64,000 nucleotides of DNA, from contig NZ_JABMLE010000002.1 of NCBI RefSeq assembly GCF_013205025.1, forward strand, positions 1,131,670 to 1,195,669, read 5' to 3'. The notes below the pieces were generated by a model. It saw nothing but the letters and a program-made list of their open reading frames with translations. It ran no database searches and was not told the origin of the DNA. Positions 51,391-59,730 of the stretch are shown here, in pieces. The stretch comes from Rathayibacter sp. VKM Ac-2857 (GTDB taxonomy: Bacteria > Actinomycetota > Actinomycetes > Actinomycetales > Microbacteriaceae). The position numbers and the translations under genes were made by a program. The stretch's first letter is position 1. Every line of letters starts with the position of its first letter.

Positions 51391-53298
51391 TCAGCGGTCG
51401 GCTCGGTTCCCTTCCTCGGCGAGCACCGCGAGTTGCGCGCGGTAGTGCGCCAGCTGCGCGTCCTTGTCGGTCTGCGGGTCGCGCGGGAAGAGCGGGTCGG
51501 CGCGGGACCACTCGCCGGACGCGGGGATCCGGTGCTCCTCCTCGATCCACTGCGCGAAGGCGGCCGTCAGCCGGGCCGCCTCCGCTGCGCGCCCGAGGCG
51601 CTGCAGCGCGCGGACCGCAGAGACCGTCTGCCCGTCGAAGCGCGGAGCCGTCACTGTGCCGCCGGTCAGGCCCGCCGCCGCCTCCCAGTCGTCGCGGGCG
51701 CCGGCGTCGTCGCCGAGCCGCGAGCGCGCGTCGCCGCGGCGGAGAAGGAGGTCCGCGGTGCCGTCGAGCGGAGGGCGCGACTCGCCGAGGCACGCGGGCG
51801 GGGCGAGCGCGGCGCAGAGGAAGGTGAGGGCGTCGGTCGGCGACGAGGCGTCGGCGAGCGCGATCATCGTCGCGTCCCACACCTCGAGGACGCGGCCCTC
51901 GAGAACGCGACCGTCGAGCCCGCGACCGTCACGCCCCTCCCCCGGCGCGAACCGGCGCCCCAGCAGCAGCCGCTGGGCGCACCCGGCCCGGCCCGCCGCG
52001 ACGAGCAGCGCGGCGTACTCGAGGGTCAGGTCGTCGCGCTCGAGGACGACGGCCTCGTTCTCCTCGAGCAGGGCGAGCCTCCCCTCGTGCCCGAGGTGCG
52101 CGCGGAGCCGGTCGTACTCGAGGAGGAGCTCCGCGTCGCCGGGGGCGATCGACCGCGCGCGCTCGACGTAGGCGAGCGCCGCCTCCGGATCGCCGTACGC
52201 GGAGCAGGACGCGGCCCCGAGGCCGCGCAGGGCGAGCACGCGCACCGAGGCCCTCGCGTCGTGCGCGGCGACGAACCACCGGGCGGCGAAGGCGTCCTCG
52301 ATCCGGCCCTTCCGGTCGTACCAGTCGCCGAGGAGGAAGCGGGCGGTGGTGTCGTCGGCGCCGGCCGCCTCGAGCGCCTCGACGTCCTCGAGGCGGATCG
52401 CCCGGCGGCGCTCGAGCGGAGAGAGCCGGGCCGCCCGCCGCGCGGCCCGCGCCTGCTCCGTCCGGCCCTCGCGCTCGTGCAGGAGCGCGGCGTGGTACTG
52501 CGCCGGCACCCCGATCCGCCCGCGCGGGGCCTGCTCCTCCGCCTCGACCGCGAGGGCGAGCACGCGCAGCGCGTCGTCCGGCAGCCCCGCCGCCCGGTAC
52601 TCGAGCGCCACCTCGACCAGCACGGCGGCGTCGTCGTCGGGGAGCGGCCGGCCGGCGAGGTCGCGGGCCCACGGGTCGAGCGGGTCCCGCTCGAGCAGGG
52701 CCCGGAGCAGCGCCGACGACTCCTCCTCCCGACCGGTCCGCCGGAGCACGGTGACGAGCAGCGCCGTCGCCCGCGCATGCTGCGCCTCGGTCGCGAGCAC
52801 CTCGCGCAGCACGGCCTCGGCCTCCCGCGGTCGATCCGCCGCCGCGTGCAGCTGCCCGAGCGCGACGCCGGCCGGGACGCGCCAGGCCGCCGTCCGTCGC
52901 GCCGCGCCGAGGGCCTCGACCGCCTCGTCCACCCGCCCCTGCCGCGTGAGGAGCACCCCCAGCCGGTAGTGCGCCTCGGAGTCGGCCGGCCGCGCGCCGC
53001 GCGAGGTCAGCCGCTCGATCGCGACGCGGAGGTGGCGCTCCGCCTCGTCGAAGCGAGCGGCGTCGGTCAGCGTCCGCGCGAGCGCCACGAGGCAGCGGAC
53101 GTCGCCGGGATCCCGCCAGACCGCCTCCTCCCAGTAGTGCTCCGGCACGCAGGCGGCGCGGGGACGCTCCTCCAGGTCGCGGCCGAGGAGGAACAGCTCG
53201 TCGTTCGAGTCCACGTCCTCGGGCAGGGGCGGAGGCGGGCCGGTCCTGGACGTTCGGCCGGTTCCGAGCTCGAGAATGGCAGCGTTGTCATTGCGCAT
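51391..53298 (-). CDS. TPR-rich protein resembling the C-terminal part of DUF5107 proteins
   Basis: A 635-residue all-helical protein of tetratricopeptide repeats. It opens with SNDELFLLGRDLEER, HYWEEAVWRDPGDVRCLVALARTL and AERHLRVAIERLTSRGARPADSEAHYRLGVLL. This matches the layout of the C-terminal helical part of the large DUF5107 proteins of actinobacteria, but the N-terminal DUF5107 domain is missing. It may be a partner or scaffold in sugar metabolism, given the neighbouring sugar genes. The start is 53298 or 53307 with no strong ribosome site. The frame runs on upstream, opposite to the AraC gene, without protein-like content. Confidence 0.75.
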   Translation of the reverse strand: MRNDNAAILELGTGRTSRTGPPPPLPEDVDSNDELFLLGRDLEERPRAACVPEHYWEEAVWRDPGDVRCLVALARTLTDAARFDEAERHLRVAIERLTSRGARPADSEAHYRLGVLLTRQGRVDEAVEALGAARRTAAWRVPAGVALGQLHAAADRPREAEAVLREVLATEAQHARATALLVTVLRRTGREEESSALLRALLERDPLDPWARDLAGRPLPDDDAAVLVEVALEYRAAGLPDDALRVLALAVEAEEQAPRGRIGVPAQYHAALLHEREGRTEQARAARRAARLSPLERRRAIRLEDVEALEAAGADDTTARFLLGDWYDRKGRIEDAFAARWFVAAHDARASVRVLALRGLGAASCSAYGDPEAALAYVERARSIAPGDAELLLEYDRLRAHLGHEGRLALLEENEAVVLERDDLTLEYAALLVAAGRAGCAQRLLLGRRFAPGEGRDGRGLDGRVLEGRVLEVWDATMIALADASSPTDALTFLCAALAPPACLGESRPPLDGTADLLLRRGDARSRLGDDAGARDDWEAAAGLTGGTVTAPRFDGQTVSAVRALQRLGRAAEAARLTAAFAQWIEEEHRIPASGEWSRADPLFPRDPQTDKDAQLAHYRAQLAVLAEEGNRADR

Positions 53299-53424
53299 GG
53301 ATCCCATTGAAGGCGGATGCTGACGCACGGCGCAGGATTCATCCGAGGGAAGATCTGGACAGAACGCTGATCCGGCGGGCAAGCTCGCCGGATGAGGATC
53401 GGAGCGGGGTTCCCGGGGGAGACC

Positions 53425-54252
53425 ATGCACGTGCTGCCCCGCCCCCGCGTTCGGGAGGCGCTGACGCAGCCGGGGACGGCGCACCTCCTCGTCACCGACT
53501 GCGGCCACTTCCCCGAGGCGCGCTCGCACGGGCGGCTGCGGAGCCGGCCCATCGCGGACGCCGTCGTCCTGGTCTGCACCCGGGGCCGCGGCTGGTGCAC
53601 GACGACGGCGGGCACCTTCGCCGTGACCGCGGGGCAGGTCGTCCTCCTGCCGCCCGGCGAGCCGCACGGCTACGGAGCCGACGACGAGGACCCGTGGACG
53701 CTGTGGTGGCTGCACCTCACCGGCAGCGATCTGCCCGAGTTCCTCCGGGCGGCCCGCGCGACGGCCGACGCTCCGGTCCGGACCCTGTCCGACGTCTACG
53801 CCGCGGTCGCGCTGATCTCGGCGGTGATCTCGCACCTGGAGCGCGACGCGACGACGAACAGCCTGCTGGCCGCTTCGGGGGCCGCCTGGCACCTGATGGC
53901 GGTCCTCGCCTCGGACCGACCGCCGGGCGACGCGCGCAGCACTGCGCTGGACCGTGCCGCGCAGTTCCTCCGCGACCACCTCACCGAGAGCATCGAGGTC
54001 GCGGAGCTCGCGGCGATGGCGCGGCTGAGCCCGTCGCACTTCGCCGCGCTCTTCCGCCGCCGGTTCGGGATGCCGGTGCTGCGCTACCGGACCGAGCTGC
54101 GGATGGCGCGGGCGCGCGAGCTGCTCGACATGACGGAGCGGCCGATCGCCGAGGTCGCCGCGGCGGCCGGCTACGACGACTCCTTCTACTTCGCGCGGCA
54201 GTTCAAGCGGATCCACGGCCTGACGCCGCACGCGTACCGGACGCGGAACTGA
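53425..54252 (+). CDS. AraC family transcriptional regulator
   Basis: A 275-residue regulator. The N-terminal cupin-type sugar-binding arm has VTAGQVVLLPPGEPHGYG. The C-terminal double helix-turn-helix contains IEVAELAAMARLSPSHFAALFRRRFGMPVLRYRTELRMARARELL and AGYDDSFYFARQFKRIHGLTPHAYR. Divergent from the TPR gene; convergent with the glycosidase gene, overlapping its 3-prime end by 50 bases. The ATG at 53425 has GGGGGA just upstream; 53392 is possible. Probably activates nearby sugar genes. Confidence 0.92.
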   Translation: MHVLPRPRVREALTQPGTAHLLVTDCGHFPEARSHGRLRSRPIADAVVLVCTRGRGWCTTTAGTFAVTAGQVVLLPPGEPHGYGADDEDPWTLWWLHLTGSDLPEFLRAARATADAPVRTLSDVYAAVALISAVISHLERDATTNSLLAASGAAWHLMAVLASDRPPGDARSTALDRAAQFLRDHLTESIEVAELAAMARLSPSHFAALFRRRFGMPVLRYRTELRMARARELLDMTERPIAEVAAAAGYDDSFYFARQFKRIHGLTPHAYRTRN

Positions 54253-55648
54253 GCGGCGCCGGATCGAGCGGCGCGGGATCGAGCGGCGCCGGGTCGAGCG
54301 GCGCCGGATCGAGCGACGCGGGCCGGGGCGACCCGGCCGCCCAGGACTCCCCCGCCTGCTCCGCCGCCCCGGACGCCAGGACGAGTCCGTTGAGCCGGCG
54401 CTGCAGCTCGACGTTCGCCCAGCCCGGGTGCTGCGGAGCCGAGTTGGAGCCCACGAGCGTGCCCCAGTAGCCGAGGTCGACGCAGCGCTGGACGGCGTGG
54501 GCGGCGAGGACCTGGCCGGCCGGCCCGTCCTCGAACTCCGCCTCCAGCGGCGTGTAGCCGATCCAGCCCTCGCCGACGACGGCGGGGATCCCGCGGCGCG
54601 CGGCCCAGATCGCGACCGCGCGCAGCCGGACGTCGATCGCCTCCCGCATCGCCACCTCGTAGCGGCCGTAGTGCGCGTACAGCCAGGCGTCCCAGGCGAC
54701 CGGATCGACCTGGTCGTAGGCGTAGAACATGCTCGGGCTGATGCCGGTCGCCGCGAGCCGCCAGGGCTCGACGGTGTCGGCCTGCTCGTCGAAGGCGGGC
54801 GCGTCCTCGCGCAGCAGCGACCGCAGCTCGGCGCTCGGGAAGACCGGCGGCTCGGCCCGCACTCCGGCCCACTCCTCCAGCGCCGCGAGGACCCCGTAGA
54901 CGTAGAAGTGCACGTGCGCGACCTGCGCGTTCTCGGGCACGGACTCCAGGTCGAGGAAGGGCGGGATCCCGTAGCAGACGGTCGACAGGACGTCCGGATG
55001 CTCCGCCTGCAGGATCTCCAGCGCGGCGGTCAGGTAGGGCTTCTGCGCCCAGAAGGTGTCGAGCCCCTCCGCGGGCACCTCGCTGAGACGCGAGAGATCG
55101 ACCTCGTTGTGCACCTCGACGTAGGCGATCCGGTCGGCCAGTCCCTCGGCCTCGAGGAAGGCGATCAGCCGGGACTCGGCGCGGGCGAGGGCCGCGTGCC
55201 GCTCGGTCGGCGGGATCGCCGTCAGCATGTCGTGCCAGGACGAGTCGCTGAGGAAGGCGGGGCTCTGCTGGTACTCCCAGGAGGAGACGACGACGAACAT
55301 GTCGTGCGCGGCGGCCTCACGGAACAGCTCGACCAGGCGCGCGCGCAGGTCGAGCACCGCGCCTCCCGCGGCGTCGTACCAGCGGGTGCCCCGGCCGACG
55401 TCGCCGCCCATGGTCGCGAAGCGCAGCCGCGAGGTGTCGAGCGAGTGCTCGCCGAACAGCAGGAGTGGAGCCGCGCAGACGCGGACGGTGTTGCAGCCGC
55501 GCTCCTGCGCCTCGTCGAAGGCGCGGCCGAGGTCGTCGAACGGCTCCCCCGGCGTGGTCCTCGTGTACCAGGAGAAGTCCCAGAGCGTGAGGGTCAGTCG
55601 CGGCGGCAGGTGGGCGGGCGGGCGGGGTGAGCGGGTCGAGCGGGTCAT
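54203..55648 (-). CDS. glycoside-hydrolase-like TIM-barrel protein (clan GH-A type)
   Basis: A 481-residue cytoplasmic protein with the layout of clan GH-A glycosidases. E182 in VEVHNEVDLSRL is the likely acid/base and E360 in AVVGEGWIGYTPL the likely nucleophile. LTLWDFSWYTRTTPGEPFDDL opens the barrel. There is no signal peptide, so the substrate would be an imported oligosaccharide. The C-terminus ends in tandem LDPAP units coded by a 15-base repeat, which overlaps the AraC 3-prime end. AAGGAG precedes the ATG. Exact family is not named here. Confidence 0.8.
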   Translation of the reverse strand: MTRSTRSPRPPAHLPPRLTLTLWDFSWYTRTTPGEPFDDLGRAFDEAQERGCNTVRVCAAPLLLFGEHSLDTSRLRFATMGGDVGRGTRWYDAAGGAVLDLRARLVELFREAAAHDMFVVVSSWEYQQSPAFLSDSSWHDMLTAIPPTERHAALARAESRLIAFLEAEGLADRIAYVEVHNEVDLSRLSEVPAEGLDTFWAQKPYLTAALEILQAEHPDVLSTVCYGIPPFLDLESVPENAQVAHVHFYVYGVLAALEEWAGVRAEPPVFPSAELRSLLREDAPAFDEQADTVEPWRLAATGISPSMFYAYDQVDPVAWDAWLYAHYGRYEVAMREAIDVRLRAVAIWAARRGIPAVVGEGWIGYTPLEAEFEDGPAGQVLAAHAVQRCVDLGYWGTLVGSNSAPQHPGWANVELQRRLNGLVLASGAAEQAGESWAAGSPRPASLDPAPLDPAPLDPAPLDPAPLSSASGTRAASGRGSA

Positions 55649-55836
55649 GCCGGGTGCTCCTTCGGGACGGAACGGCGCTCTCACGCTAGGCCTCGCAGCG
55701 CCCGATCCGTACGGGTGATCCTCCGGAGATGACTGGAGGATTCGCTGATTCTCCAGGAACCGCCACGAATTCCCGGTTCGCGCCACCTGGACGATGCGAC
55801 GGTCGGACGACCAGTGCAGCGCGAGCGTGCAGACCG

Positions 55837-56838
55837 TCAGCCCCGCGGCCCCGCGACCGAGCCGCCCGGGCGCCACGGGCCGCCGATGCGCTCCTGCAGG
55901 AGCGGGGCTGCGGAGTCGGCGAGGCGGGCGAGCAGCGCCTCCACCCCGCGGCGCCCGAGCGCGTGGCCCGGCGCGACCAGCACGTCGAGCGCCGGGTCGG
56001 CGAGGTCGGCGACGTCGGGGTCGGAGGCGAGCAGGACGATCGAGAGGTCCTCGGGCACCCGCACGCCGCGGTGGCGCAGCTCGTGCGCGAAGCCGACCGC
56101 GGCGCCGCCGTTGATCACGAGGACCGCCGTGGCCGCCTCCGGGTCGAGCGAGCGGGCCAGCGCGCGTCCGCCGGCCGGCGTCTCCTCGCAGCGCAGCAGG
56201 ACAGCGGTCAGCCCGCGGGCCTCCGCCGCGCGCTCGAAGGCCTCGCGCGTCCGGGCGTACGGGCCGAAGTCGGCGCCGCCCTCCGGTCCGACCACCAGCG
56301 CGATGCGGCGATGCCCGAGCGCGGTCAGGCGCTCGAGCGCCTCCTCGACCATGCCCTCGAAGTCGATGTCGACCCAGTCCAGCGCCGAGGGGTCGCGGGT
56401 GCGGCCGAGCAGGGCGAACGGGGTGCCGGAGTCGCGGAGGATCGCGACCCGCTCGTCCTCGGAGGTCACCTGCATCAGCACGACGCCGTCGAGCAGCCCG
56501 TCGGCGCGCAGATCGGCGAGCTTCTCCGAGCCGCCGACGGTGGGCCAGAGCACGATCGAGTAGCCGCTCTCGGCGGCGGCCTCGGCGGCGCCCGCGAGGA
56601 ACGTGGTCGCCGTGTTCAGCGGGCGCGAGGGGACCAGCGGGTAGACGATCGCGATCATCATCGAGCGCCGGCGGGCCAGAGCGCGGGCCAGGGCGTGCGG
56701 GCGGTAGCCGAGCTCGCGCATCGCCTCGCGGACCCGGGCGGCGGTCTCGGGCGAGACCGGCTTGCTGGCGTTGACGACGAAGGAGACGGTCGCGATCGAC
56801 ACGCCCGCGCGCCGCGCGACGTCCTGCATGGTCGCCAT
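55837..56838 (-). CDS. LacI family transcriptional regulator
   Basis: A 333-residue repressor. The helix-turn-helix and hinge at the N-terminus are clear: ATMQDVARRAGVSIATVSFVVNASKPVSPETAARVREAMRELGYRPHALAR. The periplasmic-binding-type sensor domain follows (SMMIAIVYPLV, DWVDIDFEGMVEEALERL, HRRIALVVGPEGG). GGAGGAG lies 6-7 bases before the ATG at 56838. A LacI-type palindrome overlaps its own promoter and lies between it and the ThuA gene, so it should repress both. Confidence 0.93.
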   Translation of the reverse strand: MATMQDVARRAGVSIATVSFVVNASKPVSPETAARVREAMRELGYRPHALARALARRRSMMIAIVYPLVPSRPLNTATTFLAGAAEAAAESGYSIVLWPTVGGSEKLADLRADGLLDGVVLMQVTSEDERVAILRDSGTPFALLGRTRDPSALDWVDIDFEGMVEEALERLTALGHRRIALVVGPEGGADFGPYARTREAFERAAEARGLTAVLLRCEETPAGGRALARSLDPEAATAVLVINGGAAVGFAHELRHRGVRVPEDLSIVLLASDPDVADLADPALDVLVAPGHALGRRGVEALLARLADSAAPLLQERIGGPWRPGGSVAGPRG

Positions 56839-56897
56839 CGCGTCTCCTCCCGGGTGCCGCGGCCCGGCGCGGTTGACGCGGGGGCGCGGTGTCCCGC

Positions 56898-56932
56898 AGT
56901 CTAGGAGCACTCGCCGGTAAAGCGCTTAACCG
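56898..56932. promoter_or_regulatory. LacI-type operator and lacI-gene promoter
   Basis: CGGTAAAGCGCTTAACCG (56915-56932) is an 18-bp palindrome with the AGCGCT core typical of LacI-family sites; only one symmetric pair mismatches. On the minus strand TAGACT (56903-56898) is a likely -10, with the operator over its -35. Confidence 0.85.
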
Positions 56933-56976
56933 CTGCGCCGGCGCCCTCGACACCCTCCGACGAAGAAGGACCACCC

Positions 56977-57756
56977 GTGACCACATCCGCCGCTCCCCTC
57001 CGCGTCCTCGTCTGGGGCGAGAACCGCCACGAGCAGATCGAGGAGAAGGTCCGCACCCTCTACCCCGACGGCATGCACACCACGATCGCCGCCGGCATCA
57101 CCGAGAACCTGGGCGAGCGCGCGAGCGTCTCGACCACCACGCTCGACGAGCCGGAGCACGGCCTCACCGAGGAGGTCCTCTCCGGCACCGACGTGCTGGT
57201 CTGGTGGGGCCACATGGCGCACGACGCCGTCGCCGACGAGATCGTCGAGCGGGTGCACCGCCACGTCCTCTCCGGGATGGGGCTGGTCGTCCTGCACTCC
57301 GGCCACTGGTCGAAGATCTTCGGCAAGCTGATGGGCACCACCTGCACGCTGCGCTGGCGCTCGGCCGAGGACCGCGAGATCGTCTGGACCGTCGACCCGA
57401 CGCACCCCATCGCGCAGGGCGTGCCGCACCCCTTCACGATCCCGCAGCAGGAGATGTACGGCGAGTTCTTCGACGTCCCCGCGCCCGACGAGCTGGTCTT
57501 CCTCTCCACCTTCTCCGGCGGCGAGGTCTTCCGCTCCGGAATGACCTGGAAGCGCGGTCACGGGAGGATCTTCTTCTTCTCGCCCGGCGACCAGGACTTC
57601 CCCGTCTATCACCACACCGACGTCCGCCGCGTGATCGCGAACGGCGTCGAGTGGGCGCGCTCCGACCGGCCCGAGCGCTCGCTCCCGGTGCTGCAGCGCT
57701 ACGAGTCCGGCGAGTTCTTCGCCGGCGAGGACTACCAGGGGGCGCTCGTCCGATGA
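56977..57756 (+). CDS. thuA: ThuA domain protein
   Basis: A 259-residue ThuA-like protein (class-I glutamine-amidotransferase fold): [25 protein letters not shown] at the start, [26 protein letters not shown] and [18 protein letters not shown]. ThuA family members act with Gfo/Idh dehydrogenases in trehalose and related disaccharide oxidation. GTG start with AAGGA upstream. It overlaps the following dehydrogenase gene by 4 bases, and the pair lies behind the LacI operator. Substrate is inferred only. Confidence 0.9.
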   Translation: MTTSAAPLRVLVWGENRHEQIEEKVRTLYPDGMHTTIAAGITENLGERASVSTTTLDEPEHGLTEEVLSGTDVLVWWGHMAHDAVADEIVERVHRHVLSGMGLVVLHSGHWSKIFGKLMGTTCTLRWRSAEDREIVWTVDPTHPIAQGVPHPFTIPQQEMYGEFFDVPAPDELVFLSTFSGGEVFRSGMTWKRGHGRIFFFSPGDQDFPVYHHTDVRRVIANGVEWARSDRPERSLPVLQRYESGEFFAGEDYQGALVR

Positions 57757-58844
57757 CCGTCCGTCTCGTCCAGGTCGGAGCGGGCGCCATGGGGCGCGCG
57801 TGGATCCGCACCATCCGCGATCACCCCGACGCCGAGCTGGTCGGCCTCGTCGACCTCGACGTCGAGCTCGCCGAGCGGGCCGCCGAGGAGGAGGGGGTCG
57901 GCCCGATCGCGGTCGGCAGCTCCGTCGCCGAGGTCGCCGCGCGCTCCGGCGCGGACGCGGTCGTCAACGTGACCGTGCCGCGCGCGCACCTGCCCGTCAG
58001 CAGCGAGGCGCTCTTCGCCGGGCTGCCGGTGCTGTCGGAGAAGCCGATCGCGCCGACGATCGCCGAGTCGCTGATCCTCGCCGCGACGAGCGAGGTCGCC
58101 GGGCGGCTGCTGATGACCAGCCAGTCGCGGCGGTACTACCCCGCGATCGCCGCGTTCCGCGAGCAGGTCGCCGGGCTCGGGCAGCTGGGGACGGCGTCGG
58201 TGACCTTCGCGAAGGCGCCGCACTTCGGCGGCTTCCGCGAGGAGATGCCGCACGTGCTGCTCGTCGACATGGCGATCCATGCGTTCGACGCGGCGCGCTA
58301 CGTCCTCGACCGCGACCCGGTCGCCGTCTACTGCGAGGAGTACAACCCGGGCTGGAGCTGGTACGCCGACGGCGCCGCGGCGAGCGCCGTCTTCGAGTTC
58401 GGCGGCGGCGTCCGCTTCAGTTACACCGGCAGCTGGTGCGCCGACGGGCTCGAGACGTCCTGGAACGGCGACTGGCGCGTGACCGGCGCGGGCGGCACCG
58501 CGCACTGGGACGGCGAGGGCGCCCCCTCGTGGCAGGCGCGCGAGTCGGAGCCGGTGCAGACCGCGGCGCTCGAGCCCGGGCCGCAGGAGATCGCGGGCTC
58601 GCTCGCCGAGTTCGTGCGGGTGCTCGGCTCCGGCGCCGTGCCCTCCGGCGAGGTGCACGCGAACGTGCGGAGCCTCGCGATGGTCGAGGCCGCGGTGCGC
58701 TCGTCCGAGACGGGCGCGCGCATCCGGATCGACGACGTCCTCGAGGAGGGCTACGCCGAGGCCCTCGGCCTCGCGCGCGACGAGCGCGTGCGCGCGGCCC
58801 TGGCCGGCTGGGGCTCGGCGGCGGCGGGCCTCGCGGCCCGCTGA
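57753..58844 (+). CDS. Gfo/Idh/MocA family oxidoreductase (ThuB type)
   Basis: A 363-residue NAD(P)-dependent sugar dehydrogenase. [15 protein letters not shown] at the N-terminus is the Rossmann motif; EKPIAPT is the conserved substrate-site lysine; [19 protein letters not shown] lies in the C-terminal domain. It is the expected partner of ThuA. ATG overlaps the ThuA stop (ATGA). Different from the Gfo/Idh protein at 33007, with which it shares only the family core. Confidence 0.92.
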   Translation: MTVRLVQVGAGAMGRAWIRTIRDHPDAELVGLVDLDVELAERAAEEEGVGPIAVGSSVAEVAARSGADAVVNVTVPRAHLPVSSEALFAGLPVLSEKPIAPTIAESLILAATSEVAGRLLMTSQSRRYYPAIAAFREQVAGLGQLGTASVTFAKAPHFGGFREEMPHVLLVDMAIHAFDAARYVLDRDPVAVYCEEYNPGWSWYADGAAASAVFEFGGGVRFSYTGSWCADGLETSWNGDWRVTGAGGTAHWDGEGAPSWQARESEPVQTAALEPGPQEIAGSLAEFVRVLGSGAVPSGEVHANVRSLAMVEAAVRSSETGARIRIDDVLEEGYAEALGLARDERVRAALAGWGSAAAGLAAR

Positions 58845-58870
58845 GCTCTGACGGCGAGGGCGCGCCGACC

Positions 58871-59127
58871 CATGCTGGTCGAGTAGCCGCGGCACGCGGC
58901 GTATCGAGACCCACCGTCACCAGCAGGGCGGCTCTGCAGACCTCACTTCTGACGCCTGTGGATCTACTTGGAAGAGACGCCCGCAGACATGCTGGTCGAG
59001 TAGCCGCGAAGCGGCGTATCGAGACCCTCCCACCCCAAGGACGTCGGTCTCTTCCCCGCCCTGCGCTGGCGCCGAAGGCGCCCCCTCCGCTCGATACGGC
59101 CGCTCCGCGCCCTACTCGGTCAGCATG
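58871..59127. repeat. repeat element followed by the 168-bp composite repeat, copy 2
   Basis: A left half element (58871-58959, CATGCTGGTCGAGTAGCCGCGGCACGCGGCGTATCGAG in blocks, then CTCTGCAGAC) runs into the composite at 58960-59127. The composite has the same length and nearly the same sequence as 50730-50897; differences concentrate in the two hairpin stems. Confidence 0.88.
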
Positions 59128-59264
59128 CATCCGCCAATGGACCCGCGACGGGGCTCGAGCTCCGAGCAGCCCCCCGCACGCGTCCAGTCGCGAGCGCCGC
59201 CCCCCGCGAGTGGACGCACATCGGGCCCTGCGCTTCGGCCGGACCCCGTCCCGGGTCCACTCGC
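59127..59264. repeat. two TGGAC-type hairpins, second locus
   Basis: TGGACCCGCGACGGGGCT pairs imperfectly with AGCCCCCCGCACGCGTCCA (about 59134-59187). GAGTGGAC (59208-59215) and GTCCACTC (59255-59262) enclose another hairpin. They parallel the pair at 51165-51290. Confidence 0.6.
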
Positions 59265-59265
59265 C

Positions 59266-59640
59266 CATGCTGGTCGAGTAGCCGCGGCACGCGGCGTATC
59301 GAGACCCACCGTCCTCAACAGGGCGGCTCTGCAGACTCCCCTTCTGACGCCGGTGGATCTCGATACGCCCGCTCCGCGGACTACTCGCCCGCGTCGGCAA
59401 GATCGGCATGCCCCCGCTCCATGCTGGTCGAGTAGCCGCGGCACGCGGCGTATCGAGACCCGGCGTCCTCAGCAGGGCGGGTCTGCAGACCACTGTTCTG
59501 ACGCAGGTGGATCTCGATACGGCCGCTGCGCGGCCTACTCGATCAGCATGCTGGCGCCCGCGTCGGCAAGATCGGGATGCCCCGCTCCATGCTGGTCGAG
59601 TAGCCGCGGCACGCGGCGTATCGAGACCCGCCGCCCCCGG
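59266..59640. repeat. three palindromic repeat elements upstream of the surface esterase gene
   Basis: Copies at 59266-59387 (right end cut), 59420-59550 (full, 131 bp, GGTCTGCAGACC centre) and 59588-59636 (half). All use the CCGCGGCACGCGG left stem, so this cluster has been homogenised. GTCGGCAAGATCGG stands between copies twice. No gene in this interval. Confidence 0.9.
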
Positions 59641-59730
59641 GCGTTCGCCCGCCGGACACCTGCGCGCGTCGGCGCGTTCACCCGGGGCGGCCAGCGTGGG
59701 CGGGTTCCTTCGAAACCGCTCAGGAGATCC

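Noticed and set aside
51238-53310. 690-codon plus-strand frame opposite the TPR gene
   Set aside because: Arg/Glu/Leu-rich shadow; the minus strand encodes coherent TPR helices.
58871-59640. Regularly spaced repeats considered as a CRISPR array
   Set aside because: Units are long, palindromic, in mixed orientation and with unequal gaps. There are no unique short spacers and no cas genes.
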